A stretch of 64,000 bases of DNA. Source: Amycolatopsis sp. FDAARGOS 1241. Its GTDB lineage: Bacteria; Actinomycetota; Actinomycetes; Mycobacteriales; Pseudonocardiaceae. This document shows positions 55,763 to 64,000 of the stretch, piece after piece. The stretch's first letter is position 1. Each line of letters starts with the position of its first letter. A program made the translations under genes and the position numbers. The DNA lies in NCBI RefSeq assembly GCF_016889705.1, contig NZ_CP069526.1:62001-126000 (forward strand), read 5' to 3'. The notes beneath the pieces were generated by a model. That model was not told the DNA's origin. It was given only the letters and a program-made list of their open reading frames with translations, and made no database searches.

Positions 55763-56206
55763 CCCCGGTTTCTCCCTCCCGCTCAGTCCAGAAACCGGCG
55801 CGATTTCGCGGAGTGGTCCAGTACCTCGTCGGCGGACCGAGCTGCAAGCGCCGGTGCGGTAGAGCCTGCTGCGCAGGTAACTGATCGCCGCCACGATCCC
55901 GGCGGCCGCCGGCGAAGAAGAACCGCAGGCCGGTGGTCAGCGGGGACCTGCTGCGGCTGTGGCACAGGCTGCGACACCGCAACCGCCCCAGCCGACGCGG
56001 ACCACAGCGGTCGTGGTGTCGCTTGTGGACGGACTGGGACGAACGCCGGCACCGTCACGTCCGGCTCACGGTGGCCGGCCTGCTGCCCTTCCCGGCCGAC
56101 GGCCGCCCGGTCCGCGGCACACTCATGAGCACCGGCGCCGGCAAGACGCATCAGGAGGCCGAAGAGCTCGTGCGCTACTTCACCGACGAGCTCAAGTCGG
56201 CGCCAC
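55763..56206. other. Gene-relic region between kinase-like gene and pcp
   Basis: No intact gene is supported. On the plus strand a frame from 55933 contains a plausible protein piece (RHVRLTVAGLLPFPADGRPV ... HQEAEELVRYFTDELKS) that runs antisense into pcp without a natural stop. On the minus strand a piece reading AAISYLRSRLYRTGACSS and, one frame over, SADEVLDHSAKSRRFLD could be the end of another small protein with a frameshift. Both are best regarded as remnants. Confidence 0.35.
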
Positions 56207-56836
56207 CTAGTTCAGCGTGCCGGCCGCGACGTGCAGGTCTTCGCTCGTGGTCAGTGCCGCGTCGATCACGGCCTCCAGCGCCGTGGCCGATTCCTCGACG
56301 GCGAGCGCCGGCTCACCGCACGCGACCTGCTCCGGCGCCGACGGCACGTGCACGAATCCGCCTCGCAGCGCCGGGAAGTCCGTGGCGAGCAGGTGCATGA
56401 GGCCGTAGAACACCTGGTTGCACACATAGGTCCCCGCTGTGTACGACACGGCCGCCGGCACGCCCCGCGCCTGGATCGCCGCCACCGCCGCCTTGACCGG
56501 CAACGTCGTGAAGTACGCCGCCGGTCCGCCCGCCACCACGGGCACGTCGACGGGCTGCCGCCCGGCGTTGTCGGGGATCCGCGCGTCGACGACGTTGATC
56601 GCCACCCGCTCCGGCGTCACCTCGTCGCGCCCGCCGGCCTCACCCGCGCACACCACCAGGTCCGGCCCGTGCGCCTCGATCGCCGCCCGCAACGCCGGCA
56701 GCGACGCACCGAACTCCACCGGCAGCTCCACGGCCACCACGTCGTCCCTCCGGCCTGCCACCAACCCCGCCGCCCGCCACGACGGGTTCGTCGCCGAACC
56801 ACCGAAGGGTGCGAACCCCGTGAGCAGCACCGTCAT
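56207..56836 (-). CDS. pcp: Pyroglutamyl-peptidase I (pyrrolidone-carboxylate peptidase)
   Basis: A 209-aa C15 cysteine peptidase that removes N-terminal pyroglutamate. The ATG at 56836 has GGAGGGAG about 8 bases upstream; the longer open frame upstream is not used. The family start TVLLTGFAPFGGSATNPSWRA is clear. The triad is visible: Glu in AGEAGGRDEVTPERVAINV, Cys in TYVCNQVFYGLMH and His in GGFVHVPSAPEQ. It acts in the cytoplasm. It stands between two decayed regions and has no operon partner. Confidence 0.95.
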   Translation of the reverse strand: MTVLLTGFAPFGGSATNPSWRAAGLVAGRRDDVVAVELPVEFGASLPALRAAIEAHGPDLVVCAGEAGGRDEVTPERVAINVVDARIPDNAGRQPVDVPVVAGGPAAYFTTLPVKAAVAAIQARGVPAAVSYTAGTYVCNQVFYGLMHLLATDFPALRGGFVHVPSAPEQVACGEPALAVEESATALEAVIDAALTTSEDLHVAAGTLN

Positions 56837-56907
56837 GCCGAAACTCCCTCCTGCGCCGTGACGGTCAGCATAGGTTCGGACCACAGGGCCGCCCGGGAGG
56901 AGGGGCG

Positions 56908-57403
56908 TCGACCATCCGAACGCTTCCCGCAGCCGCGGACGACTGGCCCGCCCTCGAGCACCTCTTCGGACGCATCGTGCCAGGGCATCGGCCACCATGA
57001 CCGGCGGGACAACCGCACTGCGCTGCGGCACGAACTCGGACAGCGCCCGTGGGGGCCGCTCGCCCGCGCCGGAGTCGAGCCCGCCGGCTGGACTCGCCTC
57101 GCGCCCCGCCACCTCGTGCCGGTGTCACCGGCAGCCGCGCCCCACGGCGGCTGCTCGAGCCGGATGACTCGACCTGGTGGTTCGCCTGCTTCGCCGACCA
57201 GCGCCGCCGGCGTCGGCGCGGCATTTCTGCACGCCGCGATCCGCCACGCCCGCACCCACGGCGCGACCGTCCTCGACGGACCCGTCGACATCGCGCGACA
57301 TCGCGCTCCTGCGCGGCGCTGCCGGTGTTCGATACCGCGGCTTCACGGAGCTCGGTTGCACCCGCCCGTCGCGGCCGGTGATGGGCAAGCACTTCCGCCC
57401 GAC
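56908..57403 (+). pseudogene. GNAT-family acetyltransferase, multiply frameshifted
   Basis: Pieces in all three frames form one GNAT protein in order: TIRTLPAAADDWPALEHLFG (from 56908), DNRTALRHELGQRPWGPLA with AGVEPAGWTRLAPR, DDSTWWFACFADQRRR, GVGAAFLHAAIRHARTHGATVLDGPVD, and finally GVRYRGFTELG with RPVMGKHFR. The order and spacing match the N-acetyltransferase fold (acetyl-CoA loop RRRGVGAAFL-like). At least four frame changes make it clearly dead. Its 3' end lies just before the terminator of the M1 peptidase gene. Confidence 0.65.
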
Positions 57404-57409
57404 AACGCA

Positions 57410-57441
57410 ACGGCCTCCCCCGGCACAGCAGGGGAGGCCGT
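57410..57441 (-). terminator. Terminator of the M1 peptidase gene
   Basis: ACGGCCTCCCC at 57410-57420 pairs with GGGGAGGCCGT at 57431-57441, loop of 10 bases, 17 bases past the end of the minus-strand gene. Confidence 0.8.
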
Positions 57442-57458
57442 CACGAAACAGCGGAAGA

Positions 57459-58910
57459 TCAGGCCTTCGGCTTCAACTCACCCGGGTACAGGTACTGGTC
57501 GGCCGGCTTGCCGGCGCCGTAGATCCAGGCGTCGAAGAAGCCCTGGAGGTTCTTGTGGGACACGGCTTCGCAGTAGTGCTGGAACTCCTGCATGCTCGCG
57601 TTGTCGTTGCGGTGCAGCGCGGGCCACGTCTTGAGCACCTTGTCGAACGCGGCCTGGCCCATGTACTTGCTCAGGGCGTGGAGCGCGAGCGGGCCCTTCG
57701 AGTACACGTAGGTGAACTCGTTGCCCGGGCCCATGTCGTAGAGCTTGCCGTTCCAGAAGCGGTCGGACGCGGTCGCGACTTCCGAGCGGTACTCGTCGTC
57801 GAGGTTGAGGCCTTCCTTGGCTTCGGCCCAGAGCCACTCGGCGTAGGAGGCGAAGCACTCGTTGAGGCAGACGTCCTTCCAGTGGTCCACGGCCACGGTG
57901 TCGCCGTACCACTGGTGGGCGTTCTCGTGCACGATCGTGTCGACGTTGCCCGCGCGGCCGGAGTAGATGGGCCGGCTGAGGGTCTCCAGGGAGAACCCGA
58001 TGGGCTCGGCCAGGAAGATGCCGCCGGCGGCGTCCACGGGGTACTTGCCGAACTTCGACTCCAGGAAGTCCAGGATCTCGGGCAGCCGCGCTTCGGCCTG
58101 CTTGGTCGAGTCGGGTGTGCCCGGGGCGAACGCGCTGACGATCGGGGTGCCGTCCTCGCGCTTCTGCCGGTCGAAGGTCCACTTGTCGATGGCGACCGTG
58201 GTCATGTACGGCGCGGCCGGCGTGCTTTCGGACCACACGTGCGTGGTGCCCTTCGGCGTCTTGTGTGAGCCGAGCTCGCGGCCGTTCGCGATCACGCCCC
58301 ACTCGGACGGGACCGTGAGGGCCAGGTGGAACGTCGCCTTGTCGCGCGGGGTGTCGTTGACGGGATACCACGTGCTGGCCGACTTCGGCTCGCCCGCGAC
58401 GAACGCGCCGCCGTCCGCGCTGTACTGCCAGCCGTTCTCGCCCAGCACCGGGTCGACGATCGGCGCCGGCACCCCGTGGTAGGTGATGACGGCCCGGAAC
58501 GGCAGGCCCTTCAGCAACGGGATCCGCGGGGTGATCACGAGCTCGTGGTCACCGGTCCGCGTGAACTTGGCGGGCAGGCCGTTGACCTTGATCGAGTCGA
58601 CCGTGAGGCCGTTGAGGTCGAGGTCGAACGAGCTCAGCGACTGCGTGGCCCGCGCGCTGATGGTCTGTACCCCGGTGAGCTGGTGGCTGTCCGGTGTGTA
58701 CGTCACGTTGAGGTTGTAGTCGGCGACGTCGTAGCCGCCGTTGCCGTCCTGCGGGTAGTAGCTGTCGCCGGCGCCATCGGCACCCGGTGTCGGCTTGTCC
58801 CAGCCGTGGCCGTCCTGACCGGCCGCCGCGACACCTCCGCCCAGGCCCAGCGCGGCCAGCGTGGCCACGACCGTCACTACCGGGCGATGCCAGCGGTGCT
58901 GCACTCTCAT
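57459..58910 (-). CDS. Secreted M1 family metallopeptidase
   Basis: A 483-aa exported aminopeptidase-like enzyme. The ATG at 58910 has AGGAGCG upstream and starts a signal peptide (MRVQHRWHRP, a VVTVVATLAALGLGGG core, then AAAGQ). The zinc site is HENAHQWYG with the distant glutamate in NECFASYAEWLW, the M1/gluzincin arrangement. An N-terminal beta domain (YDVADYNLNVTYTPDSHQLTG) precedes. The substrate loop reads GIFLAEPIGFSLETLSRPIY instead of a classical GAMEN. The C-terminal helical domain is short, as in secreted actinobacterial members. It probably degrades peptides outside the cell. Divergent from the SARP regulator. Confidence 0.92.
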   Translation of the reverse strand: MRVQHRWHRPVVTVVATLAALGLGGGVAAAGQDGHGWDKPTPGADGAGDSYYPQDGNGGYDVADYNLNVTYTPDSHQLTGVQTISARATQSLSSFDLDLNGLTVDSIKVNGLPAKFTRTGDHELVITPRIPLLKGLPFRAVITYHGVPAPIVDPVLGENGWQYSADGGAFVAGEPKSASTWYPVNDTPRDKATFHLALTVPSEWGVIANGRELGSHKTPKGTTHVWSESTPAAPYMTTVAIDKWTFDRQKREDGTPIVSAFAPGTPDSTKQAEARLPEILDFLESKFGKYPVDAAGGIFLAEPIGFSLETLSRPIYSGRAGNVDTIVHENAHQWYGDTVAVDHWKDVCLNECFASYAEWLWAEAKEGLNLDDEYRSEVATASDRFWNGKLYDMGPGNEFTYVYSKGPLALHALSKYMGQAAFDKVLKTWPALHRNDNASMQEFQHYCEAVSHKNLQGFFDAWIYGAGKPADQYLYPGELKPKA

Positions 58911-59069
58911 CTGCGCTCCTGTCTGCTGCTTCCGAACCCGTTCGCAACGTATCGCCGCGCCGCACCACTTGCGCCCTGCTGTCGGCTTTTGTCCGGAAAG
59001 TCCACACTTAGGTCGGTTCCCCGCGGCCGTTCGGGCACATCCGCGGCGGCCGTCTGGAAAGCTGGTGGC

Positions 59070-62000
59070 ATGCGCTTGGCGCTGCTGGGCCCGCTGCGTG
59101 CGGAGACGGAAGAAGGCACCGCGGTGGACATCGGCGGGGCTCGCCTCCGCATGCTCCTCGCGCGGCTCGCTCTCGACGCCGGCCGGGGTGTGCCGGCCGA
59201 AGTGCTCATCGACGGCCTCTGGGCCGACGAGCCGCCCGCCGACGCCGCGAACGCGCTGCAGTCACTGGTCTCGCGCCTGCGGCGGGCCCTGCGGCCGGCC
59301 GGTGCGGAGCTGGAATCCGGCACCGGCGGCTACCGGCTCGCGCTGCCCGCGGACGCCGTCGACGTCCACCGCTTCGAACGGCTTGCCGCCGACGGCCGCC
59401 GGGAGCTGGCCGCGGGCCGGGACTCGCGCGCGGCCGAACTGCTGCGCACGGCGCTCGACCTGTGGCACGGCGACGCGCTCGCCGACGTGCTCGACGCGCC
59501 TTTCGCCGCCGTGCCCGCCGCGCGCCTGGAGGAGCTGCGCAGGGAGGCCGTGGAGGACCGGTTCGACGCGGAGCTGCGGCTGGGCCGCCACGCCGACGTG
59601 CTCGCCGACCTCACGGCGGCCGCCGAAGCGCACCCCTTGCGTGAGCGGCTGGCCGGGCTGCGCATCCGCGCGCTGTGCTCGGCGGGCCGGCAGGCCGACG
59701 CGCTCGCGGTCTACACCGGGGTGCGCCGGACCCTCGCCGACGAGCTCGGCGTGGACCCCTCGGCCGAGCTGCAGGAGATCCACCTGCAGGCGCTGCGCGG
59801 CGAGTTCGCCCTCGCCGCCGTGGTCGCCGACCGGCTGCCGGTGCGGCTCACCAGCTTCGTCGGCCGAGGCGACGAACTAAAGCTGCTGGCCGAGCTGCTC
59901 GAAGGCGCGCGGCTGGTCACGCTCGTCGGTCCCGGCGGCGCGGGGAAGACGCGGCTCGCGACCGAAGCCGCGTCGCGCCACCCGGCGCACGCGGCCGGAC
60001 GCGTGTGGTTCGTGCCACTCGCCGGTGTCCGCGACGCCGAAGACGTGCGGGGCGCGCTGCTCACCGCGCTCGAGATCCGCGACGTGCGCGCCACCGAAAC
60101 CGAGGTGCTGCGGCGCCCGATCGACCTGTTCGACCACGCCGTCGACGCGCTCAGCGGCAGCGAAACCCTTCTGGTGCTGGACAACTGCGAGCACGTCGTC
60201 GAGGTCGCGGCGCAGCTCGCCGACGACCTGCTGCGCCGCGTGCCGGCGTTGCGGATCCTCGCGACCAGCCGGGAGCCGCTGGCCATCACCGGTGAAGCGC
60301 TGTGCCCGCTCGGACCGCTGCCGGTGCCCGTCGAGTCGACGCCACCGAGTGAGGTGGGTGCGCTCGACTCCGCGCGCCTGTTCCTCGACCGCGCCGTCGC
60401 CGTGCGGCCCGGCTTCGCGCTCGACGAGTCCACAGTGGATGCTGTGACGCAGATCTGCCGCCGGCTCGACGGCATGCCGCTGGCTCTGGAGCTCGCGGCC
60501 GCGCGCTTGCGGTCGATGCCCGTCACCGGCATCGCGGAGCGTCTGGACGACCGCTTCCGCCTGCTGACGTCCGGCAGCCGCACGGCCCTGCCGCGGCAGC
60601 GCACGCTGCGCGCGGTGGTCGAGTGGAGCTGGGACCTGCTGTCGGACGCGGAGCTGCGGCTGGCGCGCCGGCTGGCGGTGTTCGCCGCGACCTTCGACGA
60701 GGAGGCCGTGACCGCCGTCTGCGCCCACGACGACCTGCCCGCCGAAGACCTCGTGTACGTGCTGGGTTCACTGGTCGAGAAGTCCATTGTGGATACAGTG
60801 GGGGCGCGGTACCGGATGCTGGAGACGCTACGCGCCTACGCCACCGAACGCCTCGCCGCGGCTGGGGAGACGGAGCGGTCGCAGCGCGCGATGGTGCGCT
60901 ACTACGTCGGCCTCGTCGAGCGCACCGAACCGTTGCTGCGCACGCGCGACCAGCTCGACGCGATCGCCGTCTTCGAGCACGAGAACGACAACCTCACCGC
61001 TGCATTGCGCGCCGCCATCGAAGCCCGCGACGGAGAGCCGGCGGGCCGCCTGCTGTACGGCATGTTCTGGTACCTGTCGATCCTCGGCCAGAGCGAACGC
61101 GGCGCGCGGTTCGTCGAGGAGGTCCTGGCCCTGGGCGACGGCCTACCGGAGGACATCGTTGCCAGCCTGCGGCTGAGCGAGGTGATGATGCGCATGGTCA
61201 CCGGCCCGCTGGAGATGGAGGGCACGCGGGAGCTGATCGACGACTGCGTGCGCACGGGTGCGGCGAAACGCAACCCGTGGCTCTCGATCGCGCTGCCGAT
61301 GGTGGCGTTCCTCAGTGGACAACGGGACCTGGCCCGGCGCGAGATCGCCCGCGCCGCCGAGGGCGGCGACCCGTGGGGCCGCGCCGCGGGTCTGTGGGCC
61401 GAGAGCTTCCTGCTCGCCGACGAAGGCGATCTGGAAGGTTCCGCGCGCGCCCGCGAGCAGGCCCACGCGGGTTTCCTCGAGATCGGCGACCGCTGGGGCC
61501 TCGCGATGACCTTCAGCTTCCGCGCCGCGGGCCTGTCCCAGAACGGCGACCACGCCGGTGCCATCGACGCGTACACCGAGGGCCTGCGCCTGGCCCTGGA
61601 ACTGCGCTCCCACGACGACGTCATCCAGCAGTGGTGGCGACTGGCCATGGAGCGCTCCCGGTGCGGAGACCACGCGGGCGCGTGGCGCGAGCTCGAAGCC
61701 GCCGACCGCTACGCCCGCGGCTGCGGCAACCGCCAGCTCGAGATCATCCTGGCCTTCGGCCGCCTCGAGCTGCTGGTGCGCGAACGCCGCCTCACCGAGG
61801 CCCGCGCGGTCGGCGCCGACATCGCCGCCGGGCGCGCCGACTGGCCCTTCCCCGGCGGCTTCGAAGACGAGTGGGTCGGCCTGTTCCACGCCAGGCTCGC
61901 CCTGGCCGAAGACAAGCCGGACGAAGCCACCCCCTACCTCGCGGCCGCCATCCGCTCCGCCGCGCGCCGCGTCGACATGCCCGACCTGGCCGGCGTCGTC

Positions 62001-62237
62001 GAGGTCCTGGCCGAGATCCGGTACAGCCAGGGCAACTTCGAAACGGCCGCTCGTGCGTTGGCGCTCAGCGCCCTGATCCGCGGCCAGTTCGACCTGGGCA
62101 GCCCGGAAGTGAAGGCGCTGATCGGGAACCTGCAACAGGAACTAGGCCACGACCGCTACCAACAACTGGTCACGGAAGTCCGCACCATGGACCGCGCCGA
62201 CGGCATCACGTGGCTCCTCAACGAAGTCGGCGAATAG
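59070..62237 (+). CDS. SARP/AfsR-type regulator with BTAD, NB-ARC and TPR domains
   Basis: A 1055-aa regulator. The ATG at 59070 (MRLALLGPLRAETEEG) is the family start; the frame is open much further upstream but that part is antisense to the M1 gene. Residues 1-90 form an OmpR-like winged helix (LLARLALDAGRGVPAEVLIDGLW), and about 95-250 the BTAD domain (ELRLGRHADVLADLTAAAEAHPLRERL ... VYTGVRRTLADELGVDPS). An NB-ARC/STAND ATPase follows: Walker A GPGGAGKTR near residue 287, Walker B LLVLDNCEHVV, and a downstream GMPLALELAAARL. The C-terminus, from about 620, is TPR-like. Large SARPs usually control secondary metabolism or its exporters; the ABC exporter downstream is on the other strand. Confidence 0.9.
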   Translation: MRLALLGPLRAETEEGTAVDIGGARLRMLLARLALDAGRGVPAEVLIDGLWADEPPADAANALQSLVSRLRRALRPAGAELESGTGGYRLALPADAVDVHRFERLAADGRRELAAGRDSRAAELLRTALDLWHGDALADVLDAPFAAVPAARLEELRREAVEDRFDAELRLGRHADVLADLTAAAEAHPLRERLAGLRIRALCSAGRQADALAVYTGVRRTLADELGVDPSAELQEIHLQALRGEFALAAVVADRLPVRLTSFVGRGDELKLLAELLEGARLVTLVGPGGAGKTRLATEAASRHPAHAAGRVWFVPLAGVRDAEDVRGALLTALEIRDVRATETEVLRRPIDLFDHAVDALSGSETLLVLDNCEHVVEVAAQLADDLLRRVPALRILATSREPLAITGEALCPLGPLPVPVESTPPSEVGALDSARLFLDRAVAVRPGFALDESTVDAVTQICRRLDGMPLALELAAARLRSMPVTGIAERLDDRFRLLTSGSRTALPRQRTLRAVVEWSWDLLSDAELRLARRLAVFAATFDEEAVTAVCAHDDLPAEDLVYVLGSLVEKSIVDTVGARYRMLETLRAYATERLAAAGETERSQRAMVRYYVGLVERTEPLLRTRDQLDAIAVFEHENDNLTAALRAAIEARDGEPAGRLLYGMFWYLSILGQSERGARFVEEVLALGDGLPEDIVASLRLSEVMMRMVTGPLEMEGTRELIDDCVRTGAAKRNPWLSIALPMVAFLSGQRDLARREIARAAEGGDPWGRAAGLWAESFLLADEGDLEGSARAREQAHAGFLEIGDRWGLAMTFSFRAAGLSQNGDHAGAIDAYTEGLRLALELRSHDDVIQQWWRLAMERSRCGDHAGAWRELEAADRYARGCGNRQLEIILAFGRLELLVRERRLTEARAVGADIAAGRADWPFPGGFEDEWVGLFHARLALAEDKPDEATPYLAAAIRSAARRVDMPDLAGVVEVLAEIRYSQGNFETAARALALSALIRGQFDLGSPEVKALIGNLQQELGHDRYQQLVTEVRTMDRADGITWLLNEVGE

Positions 62238-62294
62238 CCGTCTCCAAACCAGCCCACCACCCAACGCACCGCCACTACGGGGAAAGCAGCCACA

Positions 62295-62564
62295 CCCCAC
62301 CGTGCATCCCGATACTAAGGAAGCTCGGGCTTCGGGATGCTTCCCCAGTGACGTCTTCGTCTTCAGAGCCGGCCCTACCGCACCGAAGTCACCACACGAA
62401 CGTTGCTACAGCACGGAAAGGCGCTGGCGCGCCAAAGAACCACACGACGGATCCCGAAGCCTGATTGTGACTACGCTTTGCCCCTGCTCGTCACGGCGGG
62501 AAAGCGTACCTTGACAAGCAGGGGCAAAGCGTGTGGCGGCTTCGTATCGGGATGCAGGGCGGGG
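62295..62564. repeat. Nested palindromic (MITE-like) intergenic element
   Basis: Outer inverted repeats of 21 bp with three mismatches lie at 62295-62315 and 62544-62564; the inner 13 bases (TGCATCCCGATAC / GTATCGGGATGCA) are perfect. Between them is a second palindrome at 62473-62532. No transposase is encoded. A small frame (62302-62514) spans it but has no start signal. No target duplication is obvious. The region 62238-62659 otherwise contains no gene. Confidence 0.6.
62473..62532. repeat. Palindromic intergenic repeat, copy 2
   Basis: Arms of 21 bp (62473-62493 and 62512-62532) pair with one mismatch: ACGCTTTGCCCCTGCT and its complement at the outside. The centre (62491-62514) carries GGCGGGAAAGCGTACCTTGA, which matches the reverse complement of the centre of copy 1 at 19936-19958 with one substitution and one inserted base, although the outer arms of the two copies are unrelated. 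Confidence 0.8.
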
Positions 62565-62659
62565 TCTGGCCGGTCGTCTTCGTTGACGAAGTCGCTTGCG
62601 CTGGTCAGGGGTTTTCGCTGTCGCGAGAAGAAAGCCCCATCTCCACGCAGAAAACAGGA

Positions 62660-62697
62660 ACGGCCCCCTCCACCACCCCCGCGGTGAAAGGGACCGT
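62660..62697 (-). terminator. Terminator of the ABC exporter operon
   Basis: ACGG-CCCT-CACC at 62660-62674 pairs with GGTG-AGGG-CCGT at 62683-62697 with two small internal mismatches, 13 bases past the permease stop on the minus strand. Confidence 0.7.
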
Positions 62698-62709
62698 CCC
62701 AACCCTACC

Positions 62710-63507
62710 TCACACCCGGCGGCGATAAGCCCACGTCGCCAACGGGAAGAACACGACCACGGCCCCGACCATCCACGCCAGTGCCCCGCCGAGTTGCCCG
62801 GCCACGGGGCCGCCGTTCATCAACCCCCGCAACGCGTTCGCCATCAGGCTCACGGGGCTGATGTCCGCCCAGGCCTTCAGCCACCCGGGCATCGTCGCGG
62901 TCGACACAAACACGTTGCTGCCGAACGTCAGCGGCATGATGAACACGAACATCAGGCCTTGCGCTGCTCCCGGTGACTTCATGAGCATCCCCACGAACAC
63001 CGAGCCCCAGCAGAAGCACAGCCCGAACGCCAGCACCAGCAGGATCGCGGCGACGAACTGCAGCGGCCCGGTCTCCACGCGGTAGCCCATCACCATCGCG
63101 ACGACCATCAGCACCGCGAGGCACACCAGGTACCGCACCAGATCCGCCAGTACCGCGCCGACCAGCGGCGCCGACCGCGCGATCGGCATGCTGCGGAAGC
63201 GGTCGAACACACCCTTGGTGACGTCGGTGTTCAGCTGCACCCCGACGGTCAGGCTCGCCTGCAGGATGTTCATCACGACCAGGCCGGGCACGAGGTTCTG
63301 CAGGTAGTTCGAAATCGAGCCGCCGAGTGCGTTGCCGAACAGGTACGTGAACATCAGCAGGAAGGTGATCGGCATCAGCGTCACATCGGCCAGCTGATCC
63401 GGGTTCTTCCGGATCTTCAGGATTCCCCGCCACGCCAGCGAAAGGGCGTGCTGCGCGCCCTTGAGCGGGCTGAGGTGCCGCGGCGGGTCGAGGGCGAGCG
63501 TGGTCAC
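62710..63507 (-). CDS. ABC-2 type (DrrB-like) exporter permease
   Basis: A 265-aa membrane protein. The GTG at 63507 overlaps the ATPase stop by four bases, so the two are coupled. Six hydrophobic helices are visible. The ABC-2 signature region is NTDVTKGVFDRFRSMPIARSAPLVGAVLADL. The order ATPase then permease, and the DrrB-like sequence FGLCFCWGSVFVGMLMKSPGAAQ, indicate a daunorubicin-resistance-type drug or lipid exporter. The substrate is unknown. The large SARP gene is next door but converges on it. Confidence 0.9.
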   Translation of the reverse strand: MTTLALDPPRHLSPLKGAQHALSLAWRGILKIRKNPDQLADVTLMPITFLLMFTYLFGNALGGSISNYLQNLVPGLVVMNILQASLTVGVQLNTDVTKGVFDRFRSMPIARSAPLVGAVLADLVRYLVCLAVLMVVAMVMGYRVETGPLQFVAAILLVLAFGLCFCWGSVFVGMLMKSPGAAQGLMFVFIMPLTFGSNVFVSTATMPGWLKAWADISPVSLMANALRGLMNGGPVAGQLGGALAWMVGAVVVFFPLATWAYRRRV

Positions 63508-64000
63508 GCGAGGCTCCCTTCGAGCTCGGGTTCGGCCGAATGGCCGGTGAGTGCCAGGAACACCTCGTCGAGGCTCGGCAGGCGCAGCGCGAGCTCGTCG
63601 GAGGTGATGCCGGCTTCGTCGAGCTTGCGCACGAGCGTGGACAACAGGACGGGGTCGGACACGGGCGCTGTCAGCAGGCCTGTGTCGTGGTCGCGCGCCG
63701 GCCGCACGCCGGTGAGCTCGCCGAGGATGCGTTCGACGGCGTCGAGGTCCGCGAGCCGCGTCGGCCGCACCTGCAGCGTCTGCCCGCCGACGCGGCGCTT
63801 CAGTTCGTCGGCGCGGCCGTCGGCGACCACGCGGCCGTGGTCGATCACGGTGATCTTGTCGGCGAGCTGGTCGGCTTCCTCGAGGTACTGCGTGGTGAGC
63901 AGCACCGTCGCGCCGTCGGCGACGAGGCCGCGGACCACGGCCCACACCTCGTTGCGCGCGTGCGGGTCGAGGCCCGTGGTGGGCTCGTCGAGGTAGAGCA
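63504..64000 (-). CDS. ABC exporter ATP-binding protein (DrrA-like), partial
   Basis: The 3' part of an ATPase whose 5' end lies beyond the right edge. Within the window the frame begins LYLDEPTTGLDPHARNEVW, containing Walker B and the D-loop, then the H-loop region VLLTTQYLEEADQLADKITVIDHGRVVADG. The C-terminal DrrA-type domain (TGVRPARDHDTGLLTAPVS ... LPSLDEVFLALTGHSAE) is complete. Walker A and the signature motif are outside the window. Coupled to the permease by a GTGA overlap. Confidence 0.9.
   Translation of the reverse strand, partial: LYLDEPTTGLDPHARNEVWAVVRGLVADGATVLLTTQYLEEADQLADKITVIDHGRVVADGRADELKRRVGGQTLQVRPTRLADLDAVERILGELTGVRPARDHDTGLLTAPVSDPVLLSTLVRKLDEAGITSDELALRLPSLDEVFLALTGHSAEPELEGSLA

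Noticed and set aside
62302..62514. Small open frame of 70 codons
   Set aside because: It lies across the nested palindromic element, has no start signal and merely translates the repeat.

Overview
The window is high-GC actinobacterial DNA. Gene order and content (topA / MFS-thymidylate kinase-like fusion / holB; ppa / dacB / zinc protease / tilS / hpt / ftsH / folE-P-B-K; panC-panD-coaX; lysS / lsr2 / clpC), PPE- and EspG-like proteins, Lsr2, an IdeR-type iron box and an LAxTG sortase substrate point to Pseudonocardiaceae, most likely Amycolatopsis or a close relative. The genus is inferred from content and synteny; no database search was possible.

Layout. 1-8.3 kb: a frame-broken MFS exporter, a topA-linked protein, a secreted trypsin-like protease, topA, an MFS permease, and an unknown gene under a perfect LexA box. 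8.3-9.1 kb: G-rich gene-free DNA. 9.1-18.4 kb: a tail-anchored protein, a membrane transporter fused to a degenerate thymidylate-kinase domain, holB, an LAxTG surface protein, tRNA-Thr(CGT), a broken dihydrofolate-reductase-like gene, a lipoprotein, a GreA-like factor, a TetR regulator and a gamma-carbonic anhydrase. 18.4-21.2 kb: a ZTP riboswitch and glyA, a palindromic repeat, a ParB-like relic and ppa. 21.3-31 kb: a PBP4-type carboxypeptidase with a very long disordered N-terminus, a zinc protease, tilS, hpt, and a small type VII-secretion-related cluster (PE-sized protein, PPE-like protein, two EspG-like chaperones). 31-39.2 kb: ftsH and a translationally coupled folate operon, a MerR regulator, and DUF3180 and DUF6779 membrane proteins. 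39.2-40 kb: degenerate G-rich repeats. 40-44.6 kb: a PrsW-like protease and a DUF2520-panC-panD-coaX operon for pantothenate and CoA. 44.6-51.8 kb: an ECF41-like sigma factor with a divergent epimerase, a methyltransferase, lysS, lsr2, an AraC gene interrupted by one amber codon, a DinB-like protein and fhuF. 52-55.8 kb: clpC behind candidate ClgR and sigma-R sites, and a kinase-fold protein. 55.8-64 kb: relics, pcp, an M1 peptidase, a large SARP regulator, a repeat-rich intergenic region and a DrrAB-type ABC exporter that runs off the right edge.

How the genes work together. Housekeeping blocks dominate: folate (folE-folP-folB-folK, with glyA using folate and a folate-stress riboswitch), pantothenate/CoA (panC-panD-coaX), proteostasis (ftsH, clpC), and DNA topology/replication/chromatin (topA, holB, lsr2). 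Accessory genes between them are often decayed: an MFS exporter, a DHFR-like enzyme, a ParB-like protein, a GNAT enzyme, an SMR transporter and an AraC regulator all carry frameshifts, deletions or a nonsense codon, while the long housekeeping frames are intact. Two families of structured intergenic repeats recur with covarying stems. The most novel signals are these repeats, the doubly DNA-damage-regulated unknown gene at 7418, and the kinase-dead-looking thymidylate kinase fusion.
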